A stretch of 64,000 bases of DNA from Sceloporus undulatus (GCF_019175285.1 NC_056523.1:116095052-116159051); one strand, 5' to 3'. Shown: positions 11,706 to 23,254, counted from the stretch's first letter. The notes: generated by a model not told the origin, from the sequence alone. Numbers and translations are program-made.

Positions 11706-12885
11706 GGGCCTTATCACACATGAAACTGGAACTCCAATCTGGAGCCCTTCCTCAGCCCTTCTGTAGCGAGGGGGAAGCAGGGTCACTTCAAATCCAAGGC
11801 AATTCCCATGATGTATTATCACACATGAAGAACGAAATTGTGGTGCACGCGGATTCAACAATTCGAATTGGCACCCTTATCATGCTCAGTGAGGCTCTGA
11901 ATGCATCAAGACCTTTTATGCTTCCAGGGTGAAAAAGGGGGCCACTCTCTGGTTCCACTTTCACGTGAATGCAACCCTCGCATGAATTGTTCCTGTCATT
12001 TCTCCCCCCCAGCCTCCAATGGCCCCATCCTTTGCTCCCATCTCGAGGCTATGGAATTCTGGGAGTTGGAGTTTGTTGGGGGTCCTTGGCTCGAGGCTAT
12101 GGAGTTCTGGGAGTTGGAGCCACCGTCCCAGCCTCAAATGGCCCCCTCCTTTGATCCAATCTCTCCCTCCAGCCTCCTGTTTAATTCTCTTCATCCCTGC
12201 CATCTACATCTAAATCTACCTTCCGTTTCATTCCCTCCACTCCTGCCATCTACATTTAAATCTACCCTCCTTTTCATTCCTTCCACCCCTGTCATCTAGA
12301 TCTAAATCTACCCTCCATTTCATTCCCTTCACCCCGTCATCTAGATCTAAATCTACCCTCCATTTCATTCCCTCCATTCCTGTCATCTAGATTCGAAATC
12401 TACTCTTCATTTCATTCCCTCCATCCCTGTCATCTAGATCTAAATCTACCCCCCATTTCATTTCCTCCATCCCTGTCATCTAAATCTATCCTCCGTTTCA
12501 TTCCCTTTACCCCTGTCATCTACATCTAAATCTACCCTTCCGAGCACGAGAAGCAAATGGGGCAAAATTGCAGTGCAGCATGATGGGAAATGTGGGACCT
12601 TGGAGGTTTGGGGGAGTGTACAAGGACAGAAGCAAAGTTGCATTCCACACCAGACCAATTCGGAGTGAAATCAAAGTGAGCTTAGAAGCAATTTTTGTGA
12701 ATTCGCTTGTTACTGAATTCACCAAAATGAGGAGTCACTTTGGATTGACTGTGGAAGCACCTGAGACCAACCCCCCATAGAAAGCAATCACGTGAGATAA
12801 TACATCATGTTTTAGCATGAATCCGCATGGTTGGACCCACAGTCGCGTCGGAACAGAGCTGCAAAACCCTCCGTGTGGTAAGGCT
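11706..12885. mobile_element. TIR element carrying a minisatellite
   Basis: The left end GGGCCTTATCACACATGAA and the right end (reverse complement GAGCCTTACCACACGGAGG) are inverted repeats. A second inverted pair lies inside (GATGTATTATCACACATG at 11811-11828 against GTGAGATAATACATCATG near 12792). The interior includes a self-complementary TGGAATTCTGGGAGTTGGAG block at about 12050-12120 and a roughly 45-bp minisatellite at 12187-12543. No transposase frame is visible, so it is non-autonomous. The superfamily is not assigned. Confidence 0.6.
12187..12543 (+). repeat. Minisatellite, about 45-bp unit, about 8 copies
   Basis: Units of the form CATCTAGATCTAAATCTACC / CTCCATTTCATTCCCTCC / ATCCCTGT repeat about eight times with point differences and a few length changes. 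The array lies wholly inside the TIR element at 11706-12885, so it either arose in this copy or belongs to the family. Confidence 0.85.
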
Positions 12886-13671
12886 CAATGATACTTTGTT
12901 ACAGTACATTTCCACACAGTCATGTAAGTCTGGTTTCCAATCTCAACCTGAAAACAGAGAGGAGAATTAAGATGACTCAAACTTTCTAGAAATCCATGTA
13001 TTTGTGATGTTAACCTCTAATGGCATATTTAAGAAAGGCAGGTAGGTCAGTCTCTGTTTTGTTTTTGTTTTTTAACATTAAAGATGTGTGTATGTGTTGT
13101 TGTTTTAAGGTTTAAAATTATATATGTATTCCTTCAATGTGAAAAAAATATTTGAGCCAGGATTCCTAAGACTCACTCAAACATGTATTCTCATCAGTTA
13201 ATGGTGGCAGAATCTATAACCAATATCTACAGTGGTACATCCACATAAGCACTACAGAAAGACCTCTGTTGTAACATAAACCATGGTGTTCTGAGTGAAT
13301 TGATTTACAGATTCTGCTGCAAGTCTTCCAAGGTTTTTTTTAGCAGGGGTTCATTCTGGGTAAATTGGGCACAAGGAAGCTCAGTGGAAACAGGCTGTGT
13401 TCTCTCTCTATGCATTTATTACAACACCTGAACAGGTTCAAAGGTACAATTCCCACTGCATACACCAGAGTTGTTTCTTGAGCTCTATTTGAGTGTTCCT
13501 CTGGTTATTCTGATTGTTTCAGAGTTATCCAAGCCCCACCATCTTTATTGTCACTTTGCCTTTAAAACCTCTATGGGAAGAGGTGCTTGCCTCACTTACT
13601 GTATGAGGAAAACTACAACAGAGGGGGACATGACAAGAGGCTTCCTTGCTTTCACATTGAAGAAACCAGGC
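12886..13671. other. Intergenic, no feature recognised
   Basis: AT-rich sequence without a repeat signature or gene that I can identify. Confidence 0.5.
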
Positions 13672-14745
13672 TAATAGAATCATAGAGTTGGAAGAGAACA
13701 CAAGGGCCATCCAGCCCAGTCCCCTGCCATGCAAGAACTCACAATCAAAGAAACCCCAACAGATGGCAATCCAGCCACTGTTTGAAGACCTCCAAAGAAG
13801 GAGATTCCACCACTCTACAAGGAAGTGTGTTCCACTGTCAAACAGCTCTTACTGTCAGGAAGTTATTCCTAATGTTGAGGTGGAATCTCTTTTCAATTGC
13901 TCTGGGTCCTATTCTCTGGAGCAGCAGAAAACAAGCTTGCTCGGCTTCATTCTCAATGTGACATCCCTTCAAACATTTAAACAGGGCTATCCTGTCACCT
14001 CTTAACCATTTCTTCTCCAGTCTAAACGTACCCAGCTCCCTATACCTCTCCTCATATGACATGGTTTCCTGACCTTTCACCATTTTAATCACCCTCCTCT
14101 GAACACACTCCAGCTTGTCTACATCCTTTTTGAATTGTGGAGTCCAGAACAGGACACATTATTCCAAGTGAACCCTAACCAAAGCAGAATTACTTTCTTC
14201 AGTCTAGACACTATACCTCTATTGATACAGCCTAGAATTGCTTTGGCTTTTTTAGCTGCAGCATCACTCTGTTGACTCTTGTTCAACTTGTAGTCTACTA
14301 GAACTCCTAAATCCCTTTCACATGTAGTCTCATTAAGCCAGGTGTCATCCATTCTATATCTATGCATTTCATTTTTTCTGTCTCAGTGTGGTGCCTTACA
14401 TTTCTCAGTGTTGAAATTCATTTTGTTCATTTTGGCTCATCTCTCTATTTAGGCCATTTTGCATTTTCATCCTGTCCTCTGGGGTATTAGCTACTCTTTC
14501 TAATTTGGTGTCATCTGCAAATCTGATAAGCATGTCCTCTCTTCTTTCATCCATGTCATTGATAAAGATGTTGAATAGCACTGGGCCCAGGACAGTGCCC
14601 TGTGGGACCCCACTGGTCACTTCTCTCCAGGATGAAAAGGAACCATTTTTGAGCACCCTTTGGGTTCAGCCAGTCAACCAGTTGCAAATTCACCTCACAC
14701 TTGCATAGCCCACATTTTACTAGCTTATTTGCCAGACTTGAACAA
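13672..14745 (-). mobile_element. CR1 LINE 3' fragment (antisense)
   Basis: It starts with the terminal ATAGAATCATAGAGTTGGAA on the plus strand (reverse of the CR1 3' end) and continues into the ORF2 C-terminus. On the minus strand RFADDTKLERVANTPEDR (14405-14656), TSGVPQGTVLGP and LGVLVDYKLNKSQQ are visible in several frames. It is 5' truncated near 14745, just upstream of the catalytic motif, and carries multiple breaks. Confidence 0.85.
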
Positions 14746-16555
14746 GGCTTAAGTGCTTAATGAATATGCTGCTTCTCCCTCAGAGCATGTTCATTTCATC
14801 CAGGCCTATCTCTATTTTTTTTTAAATTGGATCTAAAGCAAGTTAGACAGACCAAGTTTGTTCTTTGAAGAAATGGACAAGGTCTGACTTAAAAGAACAT
14901 GCAGGGTTGTATTAAAAATAAAATGATCTGGAACAAGAGTAGAAGCCTGATTCAGCAGTAGCAGATCTGGCAACTGTAGCTGTCCCCATCTGCCCTATTT
15001 AGGAACTTATTTTGTAATCTTTAAATAGTTTGGGAATTTGTTTAAAGTGAACTGTTGCAAGAGGTCTTGCAAGATTCTACTTACCCAAATAAGGGTATAT
15101 GTGTCCTAAATCTTACTTCCAGTTTACAGATGCTCTGCATGCTGTCCTTCATGGACAGAATTCCTAATTTAGTGTAATTGTGCACTTTTAATATCTCAAG
15201 TTTTAGCATATAGATAGAATTAGAAACTCAAGAGCCAAGTAGAAATTAGGGATGTCTTTGTCACCAAACAATAGACTTGAAAGTCTAAGCAGCTGAGGGG
15301 AGGTTTTACAAACTTTTTGAATAGCACAAATTAAGTAGCATAAATGAATGTATTATACAAACTGTAAATTACCATCTTGAATCCTATTGGTATATATGCT
15401 GGAGTAACAGTGTAGCTGCTGGTAACAAGGGGATAAAGACCATGGGTACAGCACTAGGAAGGGAGGCACTAGAGAAATAAGCTATTCTAAGCTGACAGAG
15501 TTTGTCTTCATTCCCTTGCCACTGCTAAGTGACCATAGAAAAAGTGCAACTGCTTGGATAAGTGCACCAACAGGATACTTCCAGATGCTTACCTTTACTC
15601 ATCTTGTTCAAATCAGGTGAGCAAACATCTGAATACCAGAAATTTAAAAACATTAAACCTTATTCAGTAATAGAGTTGCCCATGCTGCTCACTTGTCCTT
15701 TAAAAAAAAAGGTTCATCTCTTTGGGAAAATAAATAGTGGGTCACTGAGTTAAATTCTATTTTTTGTGAGAGTTAATAGCTGTAGCAGGGCCATGAAATA
15801 GTTCCTTTTGACAAAGTGTCTGTCTTACTTTCCCTGGCATGGATCCTGTTCTCAGCAGAACTGTGCTTGAAACCGAGTTGGCTTAATGTGCTTTAGAAAG
15901 CCGGAAAGTCTGGATCAGAAATCATTGAGGTTGGTTGTTTGAGATATTGGCAAAGTTATGAGGTGATAACACACTCTCTCTGTACTAAAAACTACATTTA
16001 TTAGGGTGAGTCTTAGAGAAAACTGGTAAATATATGAAAGTTGGTGAAGTTTATATCAGAAAATGGTACCTTTTTAAAATTGCGTACCTTTTTCTAAAGT
16101 CAGGATTCAACTTTCACATTACAGGTTTTTAGTCAAGAAACTCTACATCCAGGTTAGAATAAAAATGCAAGTAAAAAGCTAGCTATCCTATCACTGTCAA
16201 ATCCAGCTGACAGTAATGGGAGTGCTTGTTCACTCTCTAAAATGTTTTCTTTGGACAGGAAGAAGTACTGATGGAAGAAAGGAAAGAAACTGTCTCTCTT
16301 TTGGATACATCCACCTGTTTACTTTTGGGAACAATGCTCCTTCCATGTCATGGTTCTTTAATTGCTTGAGGTAGTAGAATATCATGACAGCCATCACTAC
16401 CAGCAGCATACATGATCTTTGACTGACATTGAAGGAACTGTGAAGTCCATTCATTGCTATGAGTTGTAATAGGGATCTTCCTTCCACAGACATCTAGTGT
16501 ACAATATTGCTATCCTCACCCCTAGGGAGATCATCTGAAGTTCTGGGTCAGGGCA
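14746..16555. other. Intergenic, no feature recognised
   Basis: No gene, RNA or repeat boundary that I can support. The open frames at 15562-15753 and 16230-16493 are short and show no family resemblance. Confidence 0.45.
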
Positions 16556-16650
16556 GCTGCCTTATTTATTTATTTATTTATTTATTGAATTTCTATCCCA
16601 CTGTTCTCCCCAGATTGGATTCATGGTGGCCATAATGCCCGATTGTTCTG
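16556..16650 (-). repeat. L2-type 3' tail (antisense)
   Basis: A TTATTTATTTATTTATT run is followed by GAATTTCTATCCCACTG, the antisense form of the reptile LINE tail. Confidence 0.5.
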
Positions 16651-16789
16651 TTATTTGCATGCCTGTCTGACATGCCATACACAAAAGAGAAAATAAATTT
16701 TATGAAGTAATGCATTTCCTAAGAAAGCAGAGCAGACAGGTCCCTTCCCAACCAACATGTACTGTACATGTTCATAGTCTGTTTTCACT

Positions 16790-17000
16790 ACAGCCTATAG
16801 GGAAGGGGAGTAGTACATCAGTAGTAAAGCTTTGCATGCAGAAAATTTAATCTCTAGCATCTCCAGGCAAGAAACCTAAGTAGTCTGTAATGGGAAGAGA
16901 CACTGCCTCAGGCCCCGGAGAATTGCTGCTGGGAGTCAGAATAGACAGCATTTTTGACAGATGGACAAATTTGCTGTTCAATGCATACGTATTGAAGCAG
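16790..17000 (+). mobile_element. tRNA-derived SINE (tRNA-Ala-like head), diverged
   Basis: The head AAGCTTTGCATGCAGAAAAT followed by CTAGCATCTCCAG matches the decayed A-box to B-box part of the reptile SINE whose head reads 'TAGAGCATCTGCTTTGCATG'. The body CTCAGGCCCCGGAGAATTGC then TGGGAGTCAGAATAGACAG is also typical. The tail is lost. Confidence 0.6.
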
Positions 17001-17049
17001 CCCAATTCTTCTTAACATGGAGAGATTCTAAGAAATGAAACTCTGCAGA

Positions 17050-17778
17050 GATAGATCAGGGTTAGGCAAAGTGTAGCATTGGGGCCACATGTGACCCCTA
17101 AAGTTGTTTGCTTGTTGACACACACTCTCTGGACCATTTTTTCTGTTCAAAAAGGGGTGTGGATTGCCTCTTCTGGCAGCCTCTAGAATAGCTATTTCCC
17201 CCCCTTAAATCGATTGTAAAGCCTCCTGAACTGTTTAATATAGCAATTGCCAATTTTTCAAAATCCAGAGTGGATTTGGAGTCCTTCTGGTCTGCATTCC
17301 CACTTACAAATAAATTGCTTTGCGATCCAAATTGATGGAGTGGATTGCCAGTGGAGCATGGTTCACAGAACATTTGCCCCGATCACATTTTCTTCCTGCA
17401 AAATAAAATAAAATAATGCACTTGTGGTTCACATTGATGAATGAATCCATTCAAAGTGGACCTGCTCCATCTGGCCAAAGGGCAAATTTAAATCGATTCT
17501 GATCCACGTCTGGTTCCCATTTGTGTGGAATTAATTTATCCAAAAAAGACGCGGATTAAAGACATGGAAAAAATCAGTGTCAAAAAGACACAGGTTAAAT
17601 AGGTCTAGCACATGGCTCTCCTCTCTGAATTGTTTCAGTGACTCAGTTCAAGTGTGAACCAGGGTCATTTAAACTGATTCAAACCGATTTGCGATCTGGT
17701 TTAAAAGATAGTGGGAATGAGGCCCTGGTTTGTTTTTTCCTCCCTAGTTTATTTTAAAGATTTTGGGTAGGTTGTATG
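17050..17778. repeat. Unclassified dispersed DNA, possible hAT fragment
   Basis: GTTAGGCAAAGTGTAGCATT at about 17061 resembles the 5' end of vertebrate hAT-Charlie elements (a similar start is at 59143). The later block (about 17380-17720) has recurring AAATCGATT, ATTCAAACCGATT and TGGTTCCCATTTG motifs suggesting a decayed MITE. No boundary can be fixed. Confidence 0.35.
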
Positions 17779-18394
17779 TAGGGATGTCATAATGGAGGAC
17801 CTCCAAACCTGGACAAATGTAGGACCAGGTTTGAAAATGTAGGACTTTTTTTTAAATTTCCTGGCTAGGAAATTTTTTAAAAAGTCCTACATTTTCAAAC
17901 CCTGTCCTCCTCCTCCTCCTCCCGGCTTGGGAGGACGCCTAGGCCGGCTCCCAAGCCAGGAGGAGGAACGAGGGCCGCTTGGAATTGCGGCGATTGCCGC
18001 GGTTCCAGCGGCTTCTTCGTCCTCCTGGCTTGGGAGGACGCCTAGGCTGGCTCCCAAGCCAGGAGGAGGAACGGGGGCCACTTGGAATCGCGGCGATTGC
18101 CGCGGTTCCAGCAGCTTCTTCCTCCTCCCTGGCCTCGCGGAGGCCTTGGAGGACCCCGCGATTGTGGAGCCGCCTCCAAGGCCACACTGTGGCCTGGGAG
18201 GGAGCATCTCCACGGCCGGAGCTCCGACCGCGGAGAGCGCTCCCAGGCCTCAGCGAGGCCTTGGAGGACCCTGCAGCGCACGGAGGTGGCCGCGGGTGGT
18301 GCCGTCCTGGTCTGGGCACCAAACCGGACCGGGACCGGGATGGCACCGCCCAAACCGGGATTGTCCCGCCTACAGGCGGGATATGGCATCCCTA
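17779..18394. mobile_element. CpG-rich non-autonomous hAT-like element, copy 2
   Basis: The termini TAGGGATGTCATA and TATGGCATCCCTA are inverted repeats. GTTGTATG flanks both sides (17771-17778 and 18395-18402), a perfect 8-bp target duplication. It shares with copy 1 (2581-2972, opposite orientation) a CCTCCAAACC / TGTAGGAC arm and a CCCGCCTACAGGCGGGATATGGC-type arm, but carries a longer GC-rich core with a 103-bp tandem pair. All open frames in it are GC-rich shadows. Confidence 0.85.
17924..18130. repeat. 103-bp tandem duplication inside the hAT-like element
   Basis: The unit starting GGCTTGGGAGGACGCCTAGG at 17924 recurs at 18027 with few differences. Each unit also contains a hairpin (GGCTTGGGAG against CTCCCAAGCC). 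Confidence 0.85.
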
Positions 18395-18402
18395 GTTGTA
18401 TG

Positions 18403-19432
18403 GCAACAAATTGTCAACAGTTGTCAACCTCAGCATAAAGAAAGAGTAGGGCTTTCAATATGATCCTTGTTTCCCTACATATTTTGCTCTTCATGTCAAC
18501 TGCCACAATAGGCTTGAGAGCAAAGGATCAAAAATGATAAACAGAAGTGAGTGAGATCCAGCATAACTGTTCCATATACTTTGCCAGTGTTTTTCTAGAT
18601 TCTGATTGTGAATTGCTTTGTAAGCAAAACAATGGTTCTTGCTGTGGTGAATGTCAAGAAATCTTCAAAATATTCCCACACAGTTGAGTAATCCTCAACA
18701 CTGAGCTTGCTATTGATCAGACCATGAGCTATTTATGTCTAGACGAAATCCACATAAGCAAAGTAAAAATCCATTCCAGCCAGCCAAATTAGGATACCTG
18801 ATTACAACACAAGAAAAATTTGAACATGAAATAATACTGGGAGCCCACCCTCCTCCTTTTCCCTCATAATTTTGTGTATAGACATCTTCCTTGTGCGGTG
18901 AGAACCTTTGACTCATAGGTGATTCAGTCCATATGTGCTGTTGAGTCAAATTGGCTGCCTCTCAATATTTTTTAAAGACTTGGATTTAGTGTAGAATTTT
19001 ATATAATCCTCAAGACACTCAAGGCAGCTTACAAAGAAAAATAAAGGTAACTGTTGTATTATAGCCATACAAGGCAAATAAGTGGCAACACAGCAAAATG
19101 TCAAAAAATAAAATAAAAATGAGGAAACAAATACTTTAAAATGTGCAAAGAAACAACATAGTAACATTTCAATCTTCTAGGGCATAAAACTAACTTTCAA
19201 GGCATTTCATCTGTACATTTGGATTTGATGGAAGACTGTCGGAATTAAAAATACAGCAGATCTAGAAGAATGACTAGATGCATCACCAAGAGTGCTGTTA
19301 TCAACAATCATTGTACTTCTCAAGTATAAATTTAGGTGACTTGTCCTAAAATGAACTTTTTACATTTCATTAGCATGTGACCCCATAGTTTACATATATA
19401 CTCTACAATTTATATACAGTATAAATATTGTA
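18403..19432. other. Intergenic, with a weak LINE-tail fragment
   Basis: A diverged AAGGCAGCTTACAAAG tail lies at about 18985-19060. Nothing else is recognised. Confidence 0.4.
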
Positions 19433-19630
19433 GAGAGCCAGTGTGATATAGTGTTTGAGCACTGGGCTATGATTCTGGAGACCAAGGTTCAACTCTCCCC
19501 TCAGCCATGGAAACCCACTAGGTGACCATGGGCAAGTCACACTTACTCAGCCCCAGAGAAAGACAAAGGCAACACCCTCCCCCCAAACAACTTGTCTAGA
19601 AAACCCAACTATTTGAAGCAACACAACAAA
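19433..19630 (+). mobile_element. tRNA-derived SINE
   Basis: It reads GAGAGCCAGTGTGATATAG, then GGAGACCAAGGTTCAACTC (RNA polymerase III B-box-like), then the body ATGGAAACCCACTAGGTGAC and GGGCAAGTCACACTTACTCA. Other copies lie at 39890-40080 in sense and at 39160-39420, 48467-48705 and 51321-51540 in antisense. A Tigger-like MITE starts immediately downstream. Confidence 0.8.
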
Positions 19631-19640
19631 AACAACAATA

Positions 19641-19841
19641 CAGTGGGCCCTTGCTATCCGTTTTGGTTTCATGACCTCCCATAGATATCAAAATCTGTGA
19701 ACGCTCAAGTCTCATTACATAAAGTGGTATAGTAAAATGATATCTCTGAGATAAAATGGCAAAAATCAAGGTTTGCTTTTTGGAAAGCTGTGGATTGTTG
19801 AATTCATGGATAAAGAATCCTTGGATATGGAGGGGCGGCTG
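19641..19841. mobile_element. Tigger/pogo-like MITE, TA target site
   Basis: It starts CAGTGGGCCCTTGCTATCC and ends GGATATGGAGGGGCGGCTG, inverted at the termini, with TA on both sides (19639-19640, 19842-19843). It is non-coding. The same family occurs at 22477-22879 and 24953-25173. Confidence 0.75.
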
Positions 19842-19843
19842 TA

Positions 19844-20289
19844 CATGCATCACATAAAAGATGTGTTAGTGAAATGTCACAAGACTGCTTTTTGTATTTA
19901 TTTCTCTATGAAAAGATATATGTATTGCATATGCACTTTCCTCTTTCAAGATCATATTTATGCACATTGCTGAGGAGAAGGCATTCCTTCCCATTCCATG
20001 CCATTTCTGTAACTGGAAAATATATCCCATACCTTCATTATGGTACTTATCCTACTTTACAGAGTTGCAGCCACTTAGAAAATACATAAGCTGTGCTGAA
20101 TTTGTTGCTAATTGCCCCGAAGTCAACTTTGACCCATACGACCCTATGAATGAGAGATCTCTCTGCTGCAGTTTTGCAGACTTAGAGCCATGTCTTTCTT
20201 GAGTCAGCCCACCAGTAATGTGTTCTTCCTCTTTTTCTGATGCCTTCCACTTCACCAACCAGTATCCTTTTTTCTCCACCCATGGCACT
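19844..20289. repeat. Anonymous DNA with a SINE-like fragment
   Basis: GTCAACTTTGACCCATACG then ACCCTATGAATGAGAGATCT at about 20120-20160 and the following CTTCCTCTTTTTCTGATGCC resemble a widespread reptile repeat. Its boundary to the BovB fragment that follows is unclear. Confidence 0.4.
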
Positions 20290-20925
20290 ACCTTTCCATG
20301 GTGGTGGGATTGCATGCTCCTGTGAGGCAAGAGACTATACTGATGGCAGCAGTGCTACTAGTAGGGTCTCCTGTGTCAGGAAGGCTTTTGTTATGGAACC
20401 GGACTAAATGTGCCAAACAGCTGCCAGGGAGTAGAAGTAGTAGGAAATGAAACTGACAAGGGACCTCTCACAAATAATGGCAGTGACACCAGAGCTAACA
20501 TTTAAACAGTACTGCACAGAAGGAGGCATGCTAAACCCCTTCTGAATGTGTTTTGCCATGAAAACCCTATGATGAGACAATTTAAAATGAAACAAGCGAT
20601 AGCTCCAGAAGATGAGATACTTAGATCAGAAGGAACTCAAAATGTAATGGGGAAAAGCAGGGCACAACTATGAGTAGCACTGTGGCTGACACAGCTGGAC
20701 TCAAGTCAAAAGGATATTGAGCGGTTGAAGTGTTCAGAGGTGAAAGGAAAGTCCAGAGCTGTACATTATAAGAACATGGACTGTGAGAAGCATGAATCAG
20801 GGAAGGCTAGAAATAGTAGAACAAGAAATGGAATGTACAGTATCAACATTGTAATACTGGGGGTAAGCAAGCTAAAATGGACAGGAATGGGACAGTTCTT
20901 TTGGTGGCACAGCTGAGGTTGCTGC
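20290..20925 (+). mobile_element. RTE-BovB LINE, 5' part
   Basis: The 3' part of this fragment encodes an endonuclease start like that of BovB: SINIVILGVSKLKWTGMGQF (20842-20900 region), matching the family pattern 'ILGISELKWTGMG'. The upstream 500 bases align by eye with the copy at 60135-60740 (CTCCTGTGAGG, GGTAGGGTCTCC, CAGAGGTGAAAGGAAAG). It breaks off shortly after the endonuclease start. It is inactive. Confidence 0.8.
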
Positions 20926-21301
20926 TATCAAATGAGTGAAGCATCCCCAAGGGTTTTACCTGATGTGACAGAAAGTTTTATCAGGACATTCAATCAGACA
21001 TGATGGTGAAAAGTACACACATTTCTTCTCAGTATCACGTTTTTCTCCCCAGAATACGCACAGGGCATAATGGATTTATGGTGATCATAGCCACCTAGAA
21101 GACAGTGATTGGAATAGATAATGATCTCATCTATTGAAATAATCTATTTTCCCTTAGTAGTTCCATGTGAATTCTCAAATAATGTAGAATAAATAATACT
21201 TGATTTTGCAGTGTGACATCTTTTGGGAGCAAGCACAATATCTTTAATTTTGAGACTCACAACCTTCTATCATGTGAACTAGTTTTCTAAACTGAAAAAT
21301 A
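20926..21301. other. Intergenic, no feature recognised
   Basis: Nothing is identified between the BovB fragment and the next MITE. Confidence 0.45.
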
Positions 21302-21660
21302 CAGTTGGCTCTTCACATTTGCAGTTTTGACTTTTGCAGATTTGGATTATTTGTGGATTTGATTAATCTGTTCTTTCTAGGAATGTGTAGGTCTTCTGGT
21401 GCAGCTTTGCTGGAACTTGAGCATAGAGTTGCTCTGGAGGATCTAGAGATTGCGAGGGGAAACTAGAGGAAACGTTTCTCTAGCCATTTGTAGGTTCTCC
21501 AGTGTGATTCTATGGTCAGTGTCTAGCAGATGTTGACTATAGAGTTGTGCTGGAGGACTCGTCCTAGAGATTCCTCCTGAGGTGTTCTCTCAGGTTAAAA
21601 AACATTGTTTTTTTATTTATGGTTTTTCCACATTCACTTGATCAGTTGGAATTGACCTTC
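21302..21660. mobile_element. Tigger-like MITE (diverged)
   Basis: It starts CAGTTGGCTCTTCACATTTG after a TA dinucleotide and shares GGATTTGATTAATCTGTTC, TCTAGGAATGT and GGTTTTTCCACATTCACT with the better kept copy at 40993-41320. The right end is degraded. Confidence 0.55.
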
Positions 21661-22019
21661 ACACTCAGGATGGGATCGCTGGATTGTATGTCTGAGGTTA
21701 TGGTTTTAATTTTCAGAAAAAAGAAACCAAAACAAATCTGGGTAATACTTTTACAAAGATGTAAAATGTATGGTGCCCCTTTTCCTTGAGTCGAACATGT
21801 GAGCAAGCACACAACAAAACAAAAATACTTGTTTTAAACAGTGGCCTTCCTTTTGTTTCATTGTATACTGTATATAATGTCCACCTTTGTTGTGGCGGGG
21901 GGGGGGTTACTCACATATTATGAAGTGGCACTTTAGTGGCACTTTTAACTGTGTTCTGCTGCTTAACTCTGGATAACTGGAATGTTAGCTTTGAGTGAAA
22001 CTGCCATTCACACTGATTC

Positions 22020-22465
22020 CACCGACAGCTCAATGGGGTTGTCTGACTAGCCCTGACAAAACGGAGCTGAAAACCATCCTATTCAGAGAAGCTTTCCCAG
22101 GCATCGCATAATTGTCGCTTACTATCTGATGTTCTGTTGTTGGCTGTTTATCGATCCATTTCCTGTATTCCTATGTACTGTATATGTATTATCCTACTTG
22201 TGATTATGTATTTTCTCTGGATAATGATTAACCATCCATTATGAAGCCTTGCCCTCCCTCCAGTCCATCTGCCTTGGTCCAGACCTCGGAGGTTGAGAGG
22301 AACTGCTGGACCTCTTACCCTTTCCCTCCACCACTCCCTTCTCCTTCTGTGTCATGTCTTTTTAGATTGTAAGCCTGAGGGCAGGGAACCGTCTAACTAA
22401 AAAGATTGCATGTACAGCGCTGTGTAAATTTACAGCGCTTCATAAATAAAGGTTAATAATAATAA
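22020..22465 (+). mobile_element. L2-clade LINE 3' end
   Basis: The reading frame KTELKTILFREAFPGIA followed by a stop (about 22060-22110) is the usual L2-type ORF2 C-terminus. The 3' UTR contains GATTGTAAGCCTGAGGGCAG and TGTACAGCGCTGTGTAAAT and ends in ATAAATAAAGG plus a short AAT repeat. It is strongly 5' truncated. A related antisense copy is at 54425-54745. Confidence 0.8.
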
Positions 22466-22476
22466 TGGCCTTAGTA

Positions 22477-22879
22477 CAGTCAGACCTCTGTATCCATAGA
22501 TTCTTTATCTATGGATTTAAGCATCTATGGTTTAAAAATATTATATATACATACACACCCACACACACACACCGAAATATTATTAACTCATTTTTGCTGA
22601 GGGCTGTTTCACAGTGGAACACAGTCCCTCAGAGTGATGGAGTCTCCTTCTCTGGAGGTCTTTAAGCAGAGGCTGGATGGCCATCTGTTGGGGATGCTTT
22701 GATTGAGAGTTCCTGCATGGCAGAATGGGATTGGATTGGATGGCCTTTGTGGTCTCTTCCAACTTTATGATTCTATGATTGATTGATTTAATGGGACCTT
22801 AAGGGAGCATCTGTGGAGTTTAGTATCCATGGGGGGAGCGGGCTGGAGCCAAATCCCAGCAAATATCAAGGGCCTGCTG
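22477..22879. mobile_element. Tigger-like MITE split by a CR1 insertion
   Basis: It starts CAGTCAGACCTCTGTATCC and ends CAAGGGCCTGCTG, with TA on both sides (22475-22476, 22880-22881). The middle is interrupted at about 22597-22790 by a sense CR1 3' end. An (AC)n run lies at about 22553-22572. Confidence 0.75.
22597..22790 (+). mobile_element. CR1 3' end nested in a MITE
   Basis: CAGTGGAACACAGTCCCTC, GGAGGTCTTTAAGCAGAGGC, GGATGGCCATCTGTTGGGG and CTTCCAACTTTATGATTCT are the canonical CR1 3' end, here in sense, ending in decayed (ATTCTATG)n/ATTG repeats. It lies inside the MITE at 22477-22879 and is therefore younger than it. Confidence 0.85.
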
Positions 22880-22881
22880 TA

Positions 22882-23254
22882 TGGGGCTTTCCAGGGGCCG
22901 GCTTATCATGAGGCCAAAGGAGGCACTGGCTTCAAGTAGGTGGCATTACTTGGCCATTCCCCTTTGGTACCTGGAGAGGAAGAGGAGGGGCTCCTGGATC
23001 TAAACCCCAGCAAGCCCCAAGGGCCCCCAGTCTCTGTGAGGCCAGGCCATTGAAGTTTAAGCAGGAAACAGTGGGGGCTTGGGGCCTGCTGGGGTTTAGG
23101 TCCAGTAGGACCCCCCCCCTCATGGGTCCCAAACTGGAGGAATGCTCAAGCCCCATTATATATACACATGGCAGTGTAATATGGGGTCCCTTTATATACA
23201 GTGCCAAAACCAAGGTTGTCTTTGGGAACTGATATATGCATATATCCTAAAAGG
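22882..23254. other. Upstream flank of the DLC-type gene
   Basis: Part of another Tigger-like MITE is recognisable at about 23130-23240 (CCCATTATATATACACATGG, GTGCCAAAACCAAGGTTGTC). I see no coding sequence. Confidence 0.45.

Noticed and set aside
12187-12543. Reading the tandem array as a coding repeat
   Set aside because: The unit length is not constant or a multiple of three and stops occur in every frame.
17887-18463. Several 108-178 codon open frames on both strands
   Set aside because: All lie in the CpG-rich hAT-like element and translate its tandem repeat. They are not genes.
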